Shown here piece by piece: positions 1 to 12,924 of a stretch of 64,000 nucleotides of DNA. This stretch comes from Zerene cesonia (lineage: Eukaryota; Arthropoda; Insecta; Lepidoptera; Pieridae). The DNA is taken from contig NC_052118.1 in NCBI RefSeq assembly GCF_012273895.1, positions 2,790,001-2,854,000 on the forward strand, written 5' to 3'. The position numbers and the translations under genes are program-made. Every line of letters begins with the position of its first letter. Positions within the stretch are counted from its first letter, which is position 1. Below the pieces are notes generated by a model. The model did no database searches. It saw only the letters and a program-made list of their open reading frames with translations, and had not been told where the DNA came from.

Positions 1-1574
1 TTTGATGGATAGTCCATGTTGTTCAACCGAATTTAAATCCAGATCCATTTTAAATCCTGCCGGATGCATCTTAACTGTGTTCTCTGAATTTCTATGGAAT
101 GTTCTTCTCAACACTAGGTTTGTATGAAATATATTTCCAATTATAACTATTATAGCATATAGGAAACATAATCTTCGTCGTTTACATCACTGTAATCGAG
201 TTAAAGATGCTTCGTTTGTCAAAAGTGAGTAATAAAATTGGTTTACACCGAGCGCGCCAAAAATAGCGTCAGAGAAAGAATGAGGTCGTTATAGTCTGTA
301 TTATATATCTTTCACCAGCTTATAATATTAATTGTTCGAGACTTTCTATGCTAAAATAATATTTAATTAAACGCAGTACAGTTTTGAGGTCTTGCCAATT
401 TTATTTGACATGTTTATAAATTGATATCCAAATAGTTATACAGTCATAAGTTCAGTCTTTTAGTTGAATAAAAATTGACACTTTAAATGAAATGGAGAAA
501 ATACAAAAATAAAGGGTCCAAATCGTTTATTTAAAAAATTGTACATTATCTTACAAGTGATAATCTTGTTTGTGACATTTACGATGTGGTGGGATTTATT
601 TATTTTAAAATAGTTTAAAGGAAAAATTTCTTCGGGTGCAAATATAATTAAGGATAGAAATAAATGGTGTCTTATTTATATCTTAATAAAGTTAACAATT
701 ATTGATAATAGTTACTTTAACTTAATCAGCTGCCTTAACTTTATAATAGGCTATTTGTGAAAGTAGACATTTATTTTAAATAACTTATTCCAAGTCTATT
801 TGACACATATATATTTATGTAATATATTTCGTTTATGTAATGAAATAAATCGATTTATTTAACCTATTAGACAATTTTATTGTGTTCTTGTCGACGATCA
901 GACAAAGTCCCCTCATCGAAGGATCCGCTCGTAAATTTTTAACTGCTTTTTAAGTACATTTTAGTACCTCTAAAGACTACATTTTAATTGGATTGAACAA
1001 TCTTTGTTATAAAACAATGTTGACTTCATTCAGAGTCCTTAAAAATTTGCATCGTTTTTCGTGTTTATCTATTACATACAATAACGTTAAGATTAAAAAT
1101 TATAAGGAATTTGTGAATCTTATCGCATTATAAAGTTTGTGATTAGGCTTAGTGTGTTTTGTTTAACCATGCTTTTAATTTACTATTCATTTAAAAAGAT
1201 AAATTATTAAAATATCAAAATGCGTTAAATAGACATCAGTGAAATTCATACAGTGACTTCATCATCAGGTCCAGAAACTAACTCCTATTATTATAGTGTT
1301 AACATCTTTATATACACATAATCTCTATAAATAAAAATGAATCAGTGAATACGAAACGTTTTGCTAAGACACAAGAAAGGTTCTTATGAAGAGAATAAAT
1401 GTACGACTGGTGAAGCTGCGGCGGATCGATAGTAAATAAATAAAAACAACAAAACATCTCATTTTATTAGGTTAGTGCTATATCAACCAAGACATTGTCG
1501 TTTCGTATCTCTAATGTTTCTTGATATAGTATAAAAAATTGGATCACTCAGTTTCTCGTCTAAAAATAGATCTA
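1..1574. other. AT-rich stretch with no gene recognised
   Basis: I see no open frame, RNA gene or repeat that I can name here. The sequence is mostly A/T with scattered stop codons in all frames. One E2F-like core (GCGCGCCAAAA) lies near position 250. It reads as ordinary intergenic or intronic insect DNA. Confidence 0.5.
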
Positions 1575-1774
1575 TCCTACTAATATTATAAATGCGAAAG
1601 TTTGTAAGGATGTGTGTGCGTTTGTTGCTCTTTCACGCAAAAACTACTGAACCGATTGCAATAAAATTTGGTACGTAGACAGCTGGGCAATTGGAATAAC
1701 ATATAGGCAACTTTTTATCCCGACATTCCTACGGGATATGGACTTACGCGGGTGAAACCGCGGGTCGCAGCTAA
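1575..1774 (+). mobile_element. LEP1-type non-autonomous Helitron, copy 1
   Basis: The copy starts with TC after an A and ends with CTAA before a T, matching Helitron termini (5'-TC, 3'-CTRR, inserted between A and T). The body carries the family hallmarks: a TACTAATATTATAAATGCGAAAG head, a run reading TTGCTCTTTCACGCAAAAAC, and a GC-rich 3' end reading GCGGGTGAAACCGCGGG just before the terminus. It is 200 bp and has no coding capacity. The 3' terminus CTAA differs from the CTAG of the other copies. Confidence 0.85.
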
Positions 1775-2993
1775 TAATGCATATATAAATACTATCTTTT
1801 TTAGAAACTTTTTCTCAAATTGTCTTAATTTTGTAGTCGTGTGTCACTACTTACCATCACGACATTATTATTTAGCTTAAGAGTATACGCAAAAACATTT
1901 GAACCATTAACACAAGTGATAGCAATAAAATTATATAAGCTTATATAAAAAAATTCGCCACACATAAACACGTAATCCAATTCCATTAGCTTTAAGATAA
2001 TATTATCTGAAACAAAAAGCCTTTTTCACTTATTGTTTCTTAAACAAAATTTATTAAACCTAAATTGAGTGTTACAAGATGCCTACCACCGCCTGCGTTT
2101 AAAGGCACATATTTATTTTGCAAGACCTTCGCGAAAATGTAATTTTCCTTGCAGACTTCATTTTATACGAATTTCAGTGAAACAGCTTTAAACGCTTGAG
2201 TAATCGGTACGTTTGAAACAGAATTTAAGAATATCTATTTTGTAGTCTCAGTAATTTCAGTCACGATTTTTATATATCTTGTTATGGATGAGGTACGTAT
2301 GAATATTTACATAACGACCATATATAACAGTAAAGAAATATGTTTTGATGATAATCAGGTGCCGTTTTGATACATGACTTTATATTAGCAGGCCGTAGAT
2401 GAAGATGTGAGTTACCACTATCGTCTTACATTTCACAAAAGCGTCGTGAGCGTTTTCATAAGAGCCATAACACGAATTTCGTAACGCTGCTCTTATTCTG
2501 ACTACACGTCGGTTCTATAATTTGAGCGTAACACCATACACTGTGCAAAAAAATATTTACTTTTTTCTTTCATCAATACTTTTAAGCACAATTGGCTATA
2601 CGTATTATGCCAATAAAATGTTATTAAGGATAACACCAACAATTGCGATATAATATAAATAATAAGACACATCTGTATTTAACTAAATTTAACTTTAGGA
2701 AGACGGAGAGAACAGCGTGAAAATATTTTAAGTGTGAGATAAACAGTTAATATTAGCGTTGGAATTCAATTTTAAGTAAGACAAACATTTGTTATAAAGT
2801 GGAATTTAATTTTCTCGAACATCTGTGCTCTTCATGTTTATATTTCGAATCATTGACTGATACGTTCCATATTATTTGCCAATATTTCTTTACAAAACTA
2901 ACTCCAAGCACGTAATAATTTTAGTTCAAAGTTTGTTATGATAGATTCTCCATATTAGTCGGTTCTTATAATTCTAGAAAAAATGATGGTGGG
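1775..2993. other. AT-rich stretch with no gene recognised
   Basis: Nothing coding or structured could be supported. The sequence is A/T-rich with short homopolymer runs. Confidence 0.45.
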
Positions 2994-3228
2994 TGGCGAG
3001 TGCACTTCGGCACGAATTGGGCTTGTAATAGTAGCATGTGAATGTTAAATTCAGTGAGTGGGCCCCGTATACTTTTCCTTACACTTACCAGTCCTTTCTT
3101 TTATATACTCCAACCATCCTTTCCTTAACCCCTATCCACTAAAGTTGGTAATCGATTTGCACAGGCTTATATAGCCATAGCCTCTGCACATATTCTTGGG
3201 CGGTGCTGGGAGCTTACAATCAGGCAAC
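2994..3228 (+). repeat. Diverged LINE/SINE-type interspersed repeat (family A), fragment
   Basis: It shares its order of motifs with the better preserved copy near 51.9 kb: a head with GAGTGCACTTCGGCACGAATTGG, a CCTTTCCTTAACCCCTATCC block, then a GGGCGGTGCTGGGAGCTTAC block ending in an ATCAGGC core. The ATCAGGC tail resembles the 3' ends of lepidopteran non-LTR elements. The short open frame through it is incidental. Confidence 0.55.
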
Positions 3229-4439
3229 ATCAAGTATAATTATACAAGGCAACCCACGAGCTCCTTTGCCTATCTTACTTTTTTATTTAGATTGAACTAT
3301 CACAGCAAAAATCAAAATTCTTATAAAAGCAACGCTTTAGTGATCTACCTGTGTGTTAGTCATCCATCTAGTTATATGTTATAGCGCTGTAACGGCTTGC
3401 TTAAATAATTTTTATTTAAGGTTTTGCTTTTATTGTGCTAAAATACAAGTTCATTTTAGTCGATAGGGCCTCATAATACAATAATATATGACAATGTAAG
3501 ATTTTTACTTAAATAAATCTTTAATTTCTAGTACGTCTTAAATCCTTGAACATAATACTTATTTATATACTTAGGTACAATAATTTACCATTAAATGTCA
3601 TCGAGAGGTTAAATCATTCTTAGGGTGTCTGTATAATTACACAAATATTTGAAAAATGGGTAGCTACATTAAATGAAATGGAATTCGATCACGATGGCTA
3701 ATCTCAACAAAATCTATTTCCCTCGTGTGTGCGGCAAAGCACTCTGTATTCATTGACTCTACTAAACCGATAAGTCTTGAGATTGACCCTTGAAATTATG
3801 AGGAAATAGTACATAGACTACTTAATAATAGATAATAATATAGAAGAGCAACTACAGAGTTGATTGCCGGCTTATTCTGTAGAAACTGCTTTCGGAACCA
3901 GTGGCAAATTATGGTAAAAGTATGTTTCACGATTCAAAAGTATAGAATAAATCTGATTGAATAAAGTTTAATATTTTAGTTTGAGTTTGACATTGATATA
4001 TATTTTATCGGAATGATAATGTTATAGATAAACTAATAAAATAACATATTTCAATTTATGAATTAACACGCTTTATAGGAAAACGTTTTAATTGAACCAC
4101 CAAACAAATTTGAGATAAAATATCCAAAGGCATCATTTGACTTGTTACATTTGCCGGGACCGAAAAACCTTTCCGCTTGAAAAGTTATTTATAAATAAGG
4201 GCCGATCTAATATTTAATTGCGGTATGTATGTAATAAACAGCTCAGTACAAAGAATAACCAAACCACTCCCCTACCAACCAGGCCAACTCAGCCAATTCA
4301 ATTACTTACTATTGCTCCATACTAGATATTTTATATATCAGGTATATTCTTCTTAATATGAATAAATTTCCTAAAAACCTTCCTTCTTTTCTATCTATTT
4401 GTGAAAGCAGTATTAAAATTTTTTAAAATATGTTGAATA
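3229..4439. other. AT-rich stretch with no gene recognised
   Basis: No gene, RNA gene or nameable repeat was seen. Confidence 0.45.
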
Positions 4440-4620
4440 CTAGCACTCCGCCCTGGCTTCACCCGTGGTACATTTTTTCGTGGTACATTTTCTCTTCAGA
4501 AGTACCTTCCTTACCCTTATCCTTAACAAAAAACGTTTAAAAAAGTTAGTCGAATTGGTTGACCCTTTCTCGAGTTTAACGCTGAGCAACACATTTTGCG
4601 ATTAATTTGTATATATAGAG
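4440..4620 (-). mobile_element. Degenerate Helitron-like repeat (family B)
   Basis: Read on the minus strand it ends in CTAG. Next to that end is the GC-rich block CCTGGCTTCACCCGTGGTAC, as in the better copy at 23.78 kb. The far end is eroded, so that boundary is approximate. Confidence 0.5.
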
Positions 4621-4756
4621 ATAATAATACAGGTAACCGCTTTTCAGTGACATCTAAGAAGCATTCGTAAAATTTTCCTGAAAACGAACTGCGTAGAACA
4701 CATTTTCATTCGAAAACACTCGATAGAAACTAGTATTAATTCAGCTAAAATCGGAT

Positions 4757-4804
4757 AGATGGCGCTTATTCATATCTCTTGAAAGAAGTGATAGTAGATG
4801 GCGT
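4757..4804 (+). promoter_or_regulatory. Pair of CTCF-like motif cores
   Basis: AGATGGCGC at 4757-4765 and AGATGGCGT at 4796-4804 lie in the same orientation, 39 bases apart. AGATGGCGC is the core shared by vertebrate and insect CTCF sites. The call is by motif only. A dispersed repeat carrying the same word is the main alternative. Confidence 0.3.
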
Positions 4805-5780
4805 TATTATAAAAAATTTAGGGGTTTTTAATCAACATATTATTGTATTAATCTCGTTTAATCCTTGGGAAATGTCTTTAAATCCAAAGATTGACATTTG
4901 AAGAATTTAAAGAGATGTGCAATTTTACGGAACAACAAAGTTTTGAGGTTTATCTAAAACACGTAGATGAGGAATACTGCAGTCTGCATTCTTCATGATT
5001 AATTAGCAGTGTCATGATCAAGATATAGGTCGATTATTAATAATATTAGAATTCAAGAACCATATTGCGTTACTATGCCGTTAAAATCTAGACTGCTCGG
5101 TCAATTGTGACAACCAATACAAGGTTAATTATTTTAATATATTGAGACTTTGAAGATATGAAATGTAGGCTACATCAAATATTTTTTGTTACCAAATAAA
5201 ACGATAAAACACTTAGAGATCAAACGAGAATTTATACTACGACACGCTTTATTCGATCATCCCTTGGTGCTGTGATTGCAAAAAAAAAAGATATTCGATG
5301 CAATGAAAATATGGGCAAAAAATACTCCGACAAAGAAGGCATAGTAGGATCCTTATCCTCGTAATTCCGGACTGTTTTTATTCTGGAGTAAATCAGTTAA
5401 ACATAATGCATGCAAATGTCTCTCATCACTGAGACACCCTAACTACTATTACCGTATATAACTACTACTACTAAAACTTTATAAAATATTAACTAATACG
5501 TAAATATTTATTAACTAATACGAATAACTTGAAGTAATGAGGTGGAAAGAGAAAACAAATTTCATTAAATAGTTTAATTAGATTATGAAAAAAAGGAATT
5601 GAAAAATGTACTAAACCAGCATGACGTTTATAATTTTAATAATTTATTCTAGCAACAACAAGGTATTTAAGATATTTCATAAGCCATCCCACACCATCAC
5701 CATCTTTATAAAACATTTAACATTTCTGCTGCTACGCTTAGATGATTTTATCAATAAAAGATTTTCATTCAATAAATGCT
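4805..5780. other. AT-rich stretch with no gene recognised
   Basis: No gene or nameable repeat was seen. Open frames near 5.6 kb run into a GC-rich island at 5.79-5.88 kb and carry no recognisable motif. Confidence 0.4.
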
Positions 5781-5789
5781 TGATGTTCA

Positions 5790-5900
5790 AACGGGCCCCG
5801 GTGCAGGGGGCGTGGCCGGGTTGTCTGACGTCACAGCGTGCGTGCACGGAACATCGCCTTGTCGGCCGGGTCACCTATTTTAGGATGCACTTAGCGTCAA
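5790..5900. promoter_or_regulatory. GC-rich island with one CRE
   Basis: A sharply GC-rich ~90 bp patch stands in AT-rich surroundings. It holds TGACGTCA at 5826-5833, followed by a CAGCGTGCGTGCACGG stretch. The palindrome is the classical binding site for CREB/ATF bZIP dimers. Function is inferred from motif and composition only. Confidence 0.4.
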
Positions 5901-6700
5901 TGGTAGGATCTAAAAATAGACTCGTTTATTCCTTGCGAATATAGGATATATATCCTTTGATATCTATTGAATATTAATAAATTGCTTTCCTTGAGCGCTT
6001 TAATATTTGGGAATACAGTCTTCTGAGGTACCTGCCTGTTTAAAAATTTGGTTTTCAAAATTAGTGATAGTACTAGGTGAAATACACCGATAAATGTTTG
6101 ATCTTATATGAACATAAAATGAAATAACTTCAAAATATACATATTGGATTTCGCGAATTCGTGGAAAATCTCTAAAGTCCTTTTCAATTCATAAAAATGT
6201 TCTACTCATATAATATACCTAAACTTTCCCTCCTCGGCTTATCTAGCATGCCTTTCAGCATGTCGCATTCCATGTCATATAAGTACATTTTTCATCCCCT
6301 AGGTATATCTCTCTCAGGCAGCTGAGTCTTTATTAAAACAAATATTGGTCATTGATACAGATAAGTAGCTAGTAAATAAAAAAGGTTTGCCATTAATATA
6401 ATAACTATGCTCTAGCTCCACCTGACTTTAATATTAAAAAAATCGTTGTTTTCTACATTTTAACAAATAAAACATGTTACATATTCAGGCAATGCGATTG
6501 ATGAATTCATTATATTATGACATCGACTCTCTGATACAGTGGCTATCTCGAGTGGTACATGAATGGGCAATGGTTCCCGGAGGTCTTCTTGAACGAGTAG
6601 ATCCGTCCAATATATCATACTAAAATATAAAATGCATCTACCAGGGACCATAAATGCGAGGTTGTAGAAGTATTTTTAAATATAATTGAGTGTATTTTCA

Positions 6701-6837
6701 CGAATTGGGCCAACTCACAGGGACGTAACACCACACGCACAGGGAAGTAACACCAATAAGAAAACTGGCGTGAAATCATCACACCATCGCTTACCATCAG
6801 GCGAACCACCATCTAAGTTTCCTGCTGTGACATAAAA
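6701..6837 (+). repeat. LINE/SINE-type interspersed repeat (family A), fragment
   Basis: It begins CGAATTGGGCC and ends with the family tail CGCTTACCATCAGGCGAACC followed by GTGACATAAAA. The middle of the family is deleted relative to the copy at 51.9 kb. The small minus-strand frames through this copy are incidental. Confidence 0.65.
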
Positions 6838-7630
6838 GTATATATACAAAAAAAATTCCATACGTAGACTGTATATTTAGAGCAAGTGAGACAATTTAGA
6901 TGATCCTACTATTAAAGCGTAAGTTGTTTTTATTTAAAACTTAACTTATTTTTTTTTTAATATAAGGTGTATGTATCACTGGAAATTACATATGGATGAC
7001 ATATCTGAAGTATACTGAAGCTTAAGTGGTCACATGCCCTTTCGAACCCTTTGCCCACGTAAAATATATATTGACAAAAAAAGTAAAGCATGGGGATATG
7101 CATATATTTTAAATGTGTCTTTCTTAATAATTTAAACTGCTTTCGCACAAAATACACGGATCACAAAGTAAACATAAGATAGAGAGTATTTAAATATATT
7201 CCACGCCATGAAGGTAGAAGCAGAGGCAAAGGTAGGTAATTTAGAGAAAAAAGTATAAAGATGCTGAACGAACATATTTTTAACTGCTAGCCATACCAGT
7301 ATTGTTTGATATTACAACGAATCTATAGATTACTTCGCTTCAAATTTATTACAATGTAAATTATAACAGTTTGTTTAAAAAACTCTGCTTCATTTCACAG
7401 AACTTCTAACTGACAAAATTCTTGTAATTAATTTGAGACTAAGGAGCATCCAAGGGGAACAAATTAAGAATCCACGAGCGATTTTTTTTTTTCAACCCAT
7501 CGATTAAATATTTCCAGCAATCTCTTAGCAACAGCCATGACTCCTAATCATTAATAGCAACTAATGCCCCCCACCTCATCCCCTTTCTCCCGAACTTGTT
7601 TCAGAATGAAACTGACCTGATTCCTGCACT
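6838..7630. other. AT-rich stretch with no gene recognised
   Basis: No gene or nameable repeat was seen. Confidence 0.4.
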
Positions 7631-7639
7631 GCAACCCCT

Positions 7640-7930
7640 CTCCGCACCGCCTGACGTCATACCCGTTCAACAGAAGAAAAAGTGCATATCCTAGTTTTCA
7701 AAAACAGCCCATTATGGTGTTTATAATACGGGTTTACCTATGACTGTGCCCTGGCAGTGATGCCGGCGATTACGCCGTTTCGTTTTTGAGGGTAGTTGGT
7801 ATGGAATCCAAAACTGGGTCATCCCGGGTTGCAAGCCCCTTTCATGAATCGAAACACGCAGGGTGACGCGCGCTCGTTCATTCTTAGCCAGCCTTGTTCA
7901 TCGCAGTCGAGGCCATCCGACATGCACGCA
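7640..7930. promoter_or_regulatory. GC-richer island with one CRE
   Basis: TGACGTCA lies at 7652-7659, inside a C-rich segment (ACCGCC upstream). It is followed by a 190 bp GC-richer stretch (about 7740-7930) that has no coding signature in any frame. It may be a promoter or enhancer. No transcript start or splice signal is obvious. Confidence 0.35.
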
Positions 7931-8771
7931 TGAATCAGTCGAATTTTCATATATTTTCTTCATAAAGGATTATGATCTTATCGACTTAATTTCTCATAGC
8001 AATCAAGTTGACATAGAAATGTAAAGAATTAACAAAGAAAAGCTTTGAGTGAGCCACATGCATACCTAATATCTGAGGATAAAAAATTCTAAAATAACAT
8101 TATAACATTTTGAAGAAAGCGTTGATTTATTTTGAAGAAATACAAGTAAATTACACATTTCACAATTGGATAATTGTAAGTCGTTGTATGTTAGTAAAAT
8201 ATTCTAAAAATATTTTTATAATTTCACTTAAAACTGAACTTTTTACCAACAATAGTTATAATGACATTTTTCCATATTTAAATAGAGCATAAATTACGTA
8301 TAATTAACTTAGCAAACAAATCTCTTTGTGACTGAAATTATTAAATTTATTTTAGAATAGCCTGCGTACTTTGCTGATAATTCAATTAAACTAAGCCGAC
8401 CCACAGCTGGTTTATATAATATAAATAGACATGTAATCTACGTATACTTTATATAAATGCAACCACTACAGTAAATGCAATTAGAAGGAAACCTGTATTT
8501 TTATTTCATGCCTCAGTTAATATTTAATCAAAACCATACACGACATTTCATCTACAACAGGTACAACATATTAGATTGAGATTTTATTTAAATCGTCATT
8601 AACGCTAAAACTGATAATGCAAATAAATCATACCTACGACAAAAACGTATTTGTTAAATAACGTTTTAATATTATTCAACCCATAGAAATATAGTTAATA
8701 TTACTTTTCTTTTAACATTTGTCGTCACGTTTTAAATATAAACTCTTTCTACCCCAATTTATTCAGTTAAC

Positions 8772-8810
8772 TGACGTCAGCATTACATTTTAATAAAATG
8801 TATGACGTCA
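8772..8810. promoter_or_regulatory. Two CREs flanking an inverted repeat
   Basis: TGACGTCA at 8772-8779 and at 8803-8810 flank the hairpin-like core TACATTTT-AAT-AAAATGTA. Because the CRE is itself a palindrome, the 39 bp segment is close to a complete dyad. This is compatible with cooperative bZIP binding. Motif evidence only. Confidence 0.4.
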
Positions 8811-9289
8811 TAAAACACGGAAAAGTAAAAACTATTAATTCAAGGAAATTAGGCAAGTCCAAAAATGAAAAAACGATGGAGGATAGATAACAGTTTTTTC
8901 CCTGAAGCTATTTTTGTCGTAACATAAAACGTTACAAACACGCTGTGGCCGAAAACAGGGCGCTCAAATAGTGAAACGATAGCTTTATAGTGTAGGAGCT
9001 ATTTTAGAGTCCTTAAGTTTAAACACATTAAATGGAGAAATACTAAAATGTTAACATTTAAATATTTTGCGTTTCCCAGGAACACAAAATAACGGTAGAA
9101 CAAGATTATATATTCGTCGAGCAACCATAGGACCTCATAATAAATTAACTCGTAAATAAGTCTCTATGGGTATTTGAGAATAGCTCAAAAAGTTATTTAA
9201 TTTATAATGGTGATTTTTCATTGCTTTTGCACACAAATGCTTTATTTTATTTGTATTGACCATATTTTATTCTTAAATAGAAAGGGAAA

Positions 9290-9515
9290 ACCTACTACTA
9301 TAATAAATGCGAAGTATCTATGTCTCTGCTTCATGCTTAAACCACTGGACCTATATGCATGATTTTTTTGTAAAGACATGGATTAAAACCCGCGAACGTA
9401 CATGTAACTTACGTGTAAGTTTTCGTCCAGAATATCTTATGGGACTGGGAAAAAGCTCTGCTTTAATTGCGAATCCGCTGGCGAAAAGGTTAGTAGCTAA
9501 GTATCTAAGACCTAA
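9290..9515 (+). mobile_element. Degenerate Helitron-like repeat
   Basis: A CCTACTA...ATAAATGCGAAG head resembles the LEP1-type 5' end, and a ...GGCGAAAAGG...TAGTAGCTAAG end vaguely resembles the 3' end. The body differs from LEP1, so this may be a related family. A 70-codon open frame inside it has no recognisable domain. Confidence 0.3.
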
Positions 9516-11090
9516 GTAGATTTGGCAAGCAACCAGTATTTCATGTGGCTATTAAGCATAACTCCTAAACTACAATGTAAGGTTGTAATAGAGGCCGTGT
9601 CCTTGGCAGCCTGACGCACGCTGCCGCCTTGAAGCTGTGAATGGACACACCGTAAGGCTTTTAACACATGCAATTATTGTCTTAGAACCGACAGTTTCGA
9701 TGTGCCGTTTAACCACTTGCTTGAAAATCTTTGTGATGATATAAACGAAACACATGGCTAAAAGCAAATGAAATAAATCACCACATGGATATTTCAAAAT
9801 GTCCGTTTTAGTTAGTAAATAATTTTAGTACTATTGAAATAAATTAACTGGATTCGTGATATTTTGATTTTACAATCAATATGCAAAATAGGTTTATGTA
9901 GGAACATACCATACAAAATAAAAGAAGCCCGTGCAAATATTAGATTGTTGTGTAGTAATTACTAAGTATCCTACTACTAATACTCCAAAGCCTATTTGAA
10001 AGTATTTAAAGCTCTATTATATAATATTAAAAGTTTACTACAAAACCTTTAGAAGAAGTATTTGCTTTGATTTACACAAATGTATTAATTAATGACGCAG
10101 GTAGTCCGGATGTACCGATAATTTATAACCTTAACTTTAAAATAAAAAAAAAACGATTTTGTTATTATTCTTTTAATTAACAGAATATTCAATTGCATAT
10201 TTTTTATATTATTCCATTTATTTTCACAAATTACATATATTATAGTACATTACTAGTGACATAAGGTTTATATTAAACAACTTTTACATTATGAAGGTGA
10301 AATAAGAGTGACATTGTGAAATTTATAACAAAGGACAAAGGATAAATTTCATTGTAAAAATATATACAAAACAAAGAAGAAATAAGACGAAGCAAGGAGA
10401 TTTAATAAGACTAGCTATAGCGGGACCGCTTAAAAAAATGAATTAGCGATAGATAGTATAAAACAAGGATAATAGGTAAGTTCTGGAACATAGGTGCGCT
10501 CAGCTAAATGTCAAACAGCCACTCAATACACTTGTTGCTCGGTTAGCAGGTCAGCGGGTTCGTCGACCCCCTGCAGCCTCTGGAGCCTGCATAGCTAAAG
10601 TTCGAAGGTCATACGGAGCTTTTTTGTTCGAATGACTATTTTTAGAATATCGAGGGGCGTGATTTTTTTATGTTTTAGGATTTTTTATTATTAAGAAGGA
10701 TTAAAATAGCTTCATTATTGGAAACATTAATTATAGCTTACAACGTTTTCAATAATATATAAAGTCATAAAAATGTATAATTAATATTGTGTAATATAAA
10801 ATGAAACAAAGATTTTTATTAATTAATACAATTATCCTGTGTATCCTTTATAACCTAATGAAGGAACACAATTTATTACAAACATTTCAATCTATAGTTA
10901 AGTTCTTTTACCATAAACTTAGCAACCAATCAAAGTATGCAGAAAACTTCCCTATAAAAAAATGATTCCATAAAATACTACGCTTCTAACCCCATATTAC
11001 TATCAGATAGCAAATCTAAACACGATTATGAAAGGCTTATAAGTTACAAAAGTTATCTATTTAAGTTGAATTGCATAATGGATGTGCCAG

Positions 11091-11195
11091 TGACGTCAGA
11101 GGGCACGGCGCGGGTGCGGCCCGGGTGTCCATTCATAGCTCAGCTACACACACACACACCCATCTTGAGGCCACATGATTTTCGTTATGACGTCA
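11091..11195. promoter_or_regulatory. CRE pair with CCAAT box
   Basis: TGACGTCA lies at 11091-11098 and 11188-11195. A GC-rich segment and a short (CA)n run lie between them, and a CCAAT core (GACCAATCAC) follows at about 11206. CRE plus CCAAT is a common promoter or enhancer combination. An open frame from the ATG at 11078 to about 11332 crosses both CREs, but it has no family resemblance or flanking splice sites. Confidence 0.4.
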
Positions 11196-11489
11196 CGGAG
11201 AACCGACCAATCACAACGCAGATCCATTCAAGCCTAACTCCTGAAGGGAATTTCGACGGAAGGCAGCAGTCGTCGGTGGACCGCCGTGACGAACCCATGG
11301 GAAGAACTGGGATACAGTTGAAAGTTCTGTGATCATTGAACTTTAAAATAATATTTTTCGGTTCGGTCGTTTCGAAGTTATCGGATGCGTCTGTATGGGT
11401 AAGGCGTAAATTTAAGCTTACAAGTCTATTGCAATAACTTTTAGTGCCTACAGAAACTTACATTTACAGCTTTAAAAGTTGTGTAGCAA

Positions 11490-11580
11490 TGTCACGTGCT
11501 ACGAGGCTACGCGGCTACGGTACGCCTACGCTGTGTCTGGCTCGTAGCTACGCAGACTCGCCCACGCGCGGTCTGCAAGC
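11490..11580. promoter_or_regulatory. GC-rich patch with repeated GCTACG units
   Basis: After an E-box (CACGTG) come several direct copies of GCTACG/CTACGC and one inverted copy (CGTAGC), then a CGCCCACGCGCG tail. The composition contrasts with both flanks. Coding potential was not supported. It may be a regulatory island or a short tandem-duplication tract. Confidence 0.3.
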
Positions 11581-12433
11581 TGAGCTTATCTTTCAAAACT
11601 AAGTACTATTGAAACACGACATTAACACGCACACTTTTGGAAATTTTCATTAGAGACCACATCTTAACTAAATTATAATCACGATAAAGCCACAAAAACA
11701 AAATATTCGATATATTTGAATTTTAATAAAATTAGATTTATATTATTCACACGATCAACGTTGAACATTTGCTACTAAATACTTATATCAAATGTTCTAG
11801 TAAATTACCAATTTAAGAAAATATATATACCCTATTAATAATGAATTAACATAATTTTGATGTTGTGGTGTGTGCTTTACAAAAAATTCTCATAATTTCG
11901 TGATCGATCATTTCGAGGAAGTATTCCTTTATACGAATACAAATGGTAATAGTAGAGAATCAGCGTCGTCCTTGACATAAGGTAGTTGCTACGTCACATA
12001 GTTTGAAGCTTATTAAAGGAGGGCTTACATGACCACAAATTTACACAGAAAATTATAAAATATCTTAGTTTTAAAGAGCACACAATCTAGTCAGGAACTA
12101 TATATATGTAGTAATTATGAAGTTTAACAACTTTACCAACAATATCCGTCTACAAAACTATATGTTGATGAATTTTCATCTCTCCTAAATATGTATTTGA
12201 TCAAACATTCATCATTCACATCATCAATGACATCAAAATCATCATCTAAATAACCAATAACCTTGTTGCACTTAAACGCTAAAAGAACTTATAAGTATCT
12301 GTTCTACAATTATTAATATATGTGTAATAACGTATATTTGCATACTGATATTCTTTTCACCAACAAAGATAAAAAATATCGTCGAGATACTTTTGTACGA
12401 TAAATCCACAATTTAATATATAGGTATTATATT

Positions 12434-12441
12434 TGACGTCA
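12434..12441. promoter_or_regulatory. Isolated CRE
   Basis: An exact TGACGTCA followed by TCATG lies in AT-rich DNA. It belongs to the 5.8-13.0 kb cluster. Confidence 0.35.
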
Positions 12442-12924
12442 TCATGAACCTGCATGTAAGCCTGACCGCAAGTGTAAATAGTCCTTACTGTTGTAAGCTG
12501 GCTTTTGCGGATCCTTTATTTTCCCTTTATATATATTTATATATACCTATCTATAAATCTATAAAAACTAATATTGGTTGTTTTACTCATACTTGATATA
12601 ATATTGAAATTGGTTTTAATTTCACTAAATTGAACTGAACTTTGTCTAGAGATTACATCATTCTAAATGAATTTTCAAAATACAATAGATAAAACACACT
12701 AGGACATAATAATAATTGTGGTGCCTAGAGGAGATCTCTTTAAACTTATGTAAAAAATTGGCTCAGAATTACTCGTCATTTATTTAAACATACAATTTAA
12801 TCCAATTTAAGAATAATTAATTATCTGTGTTTATTTACAATGAATGAGTTAAGGATCATTCTTTGATCACAAAGAAACAATATCTATAAACTGTAGAAGC
12901 AGTTCGCATATGAGAGGAGAGGTG

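Noticed and set aside
5621..5944. 107-codon plus-strand open frame
   Set aside because: It opens in AT-rich sequence and extends only because of the GC island. There is no motif, no splice signals and no homologue known to me.
9307..9519. 70-codon open frame
   Set aside because: It lies in a Helitron-like remnant and has no domain.
10540..10580. tRNA-like segment with GGGTTCGTCGACCCC
   Set aside because: It resembles a T-arm, but no acceptor stem, D-arm or anticodon arm can be paired around it.
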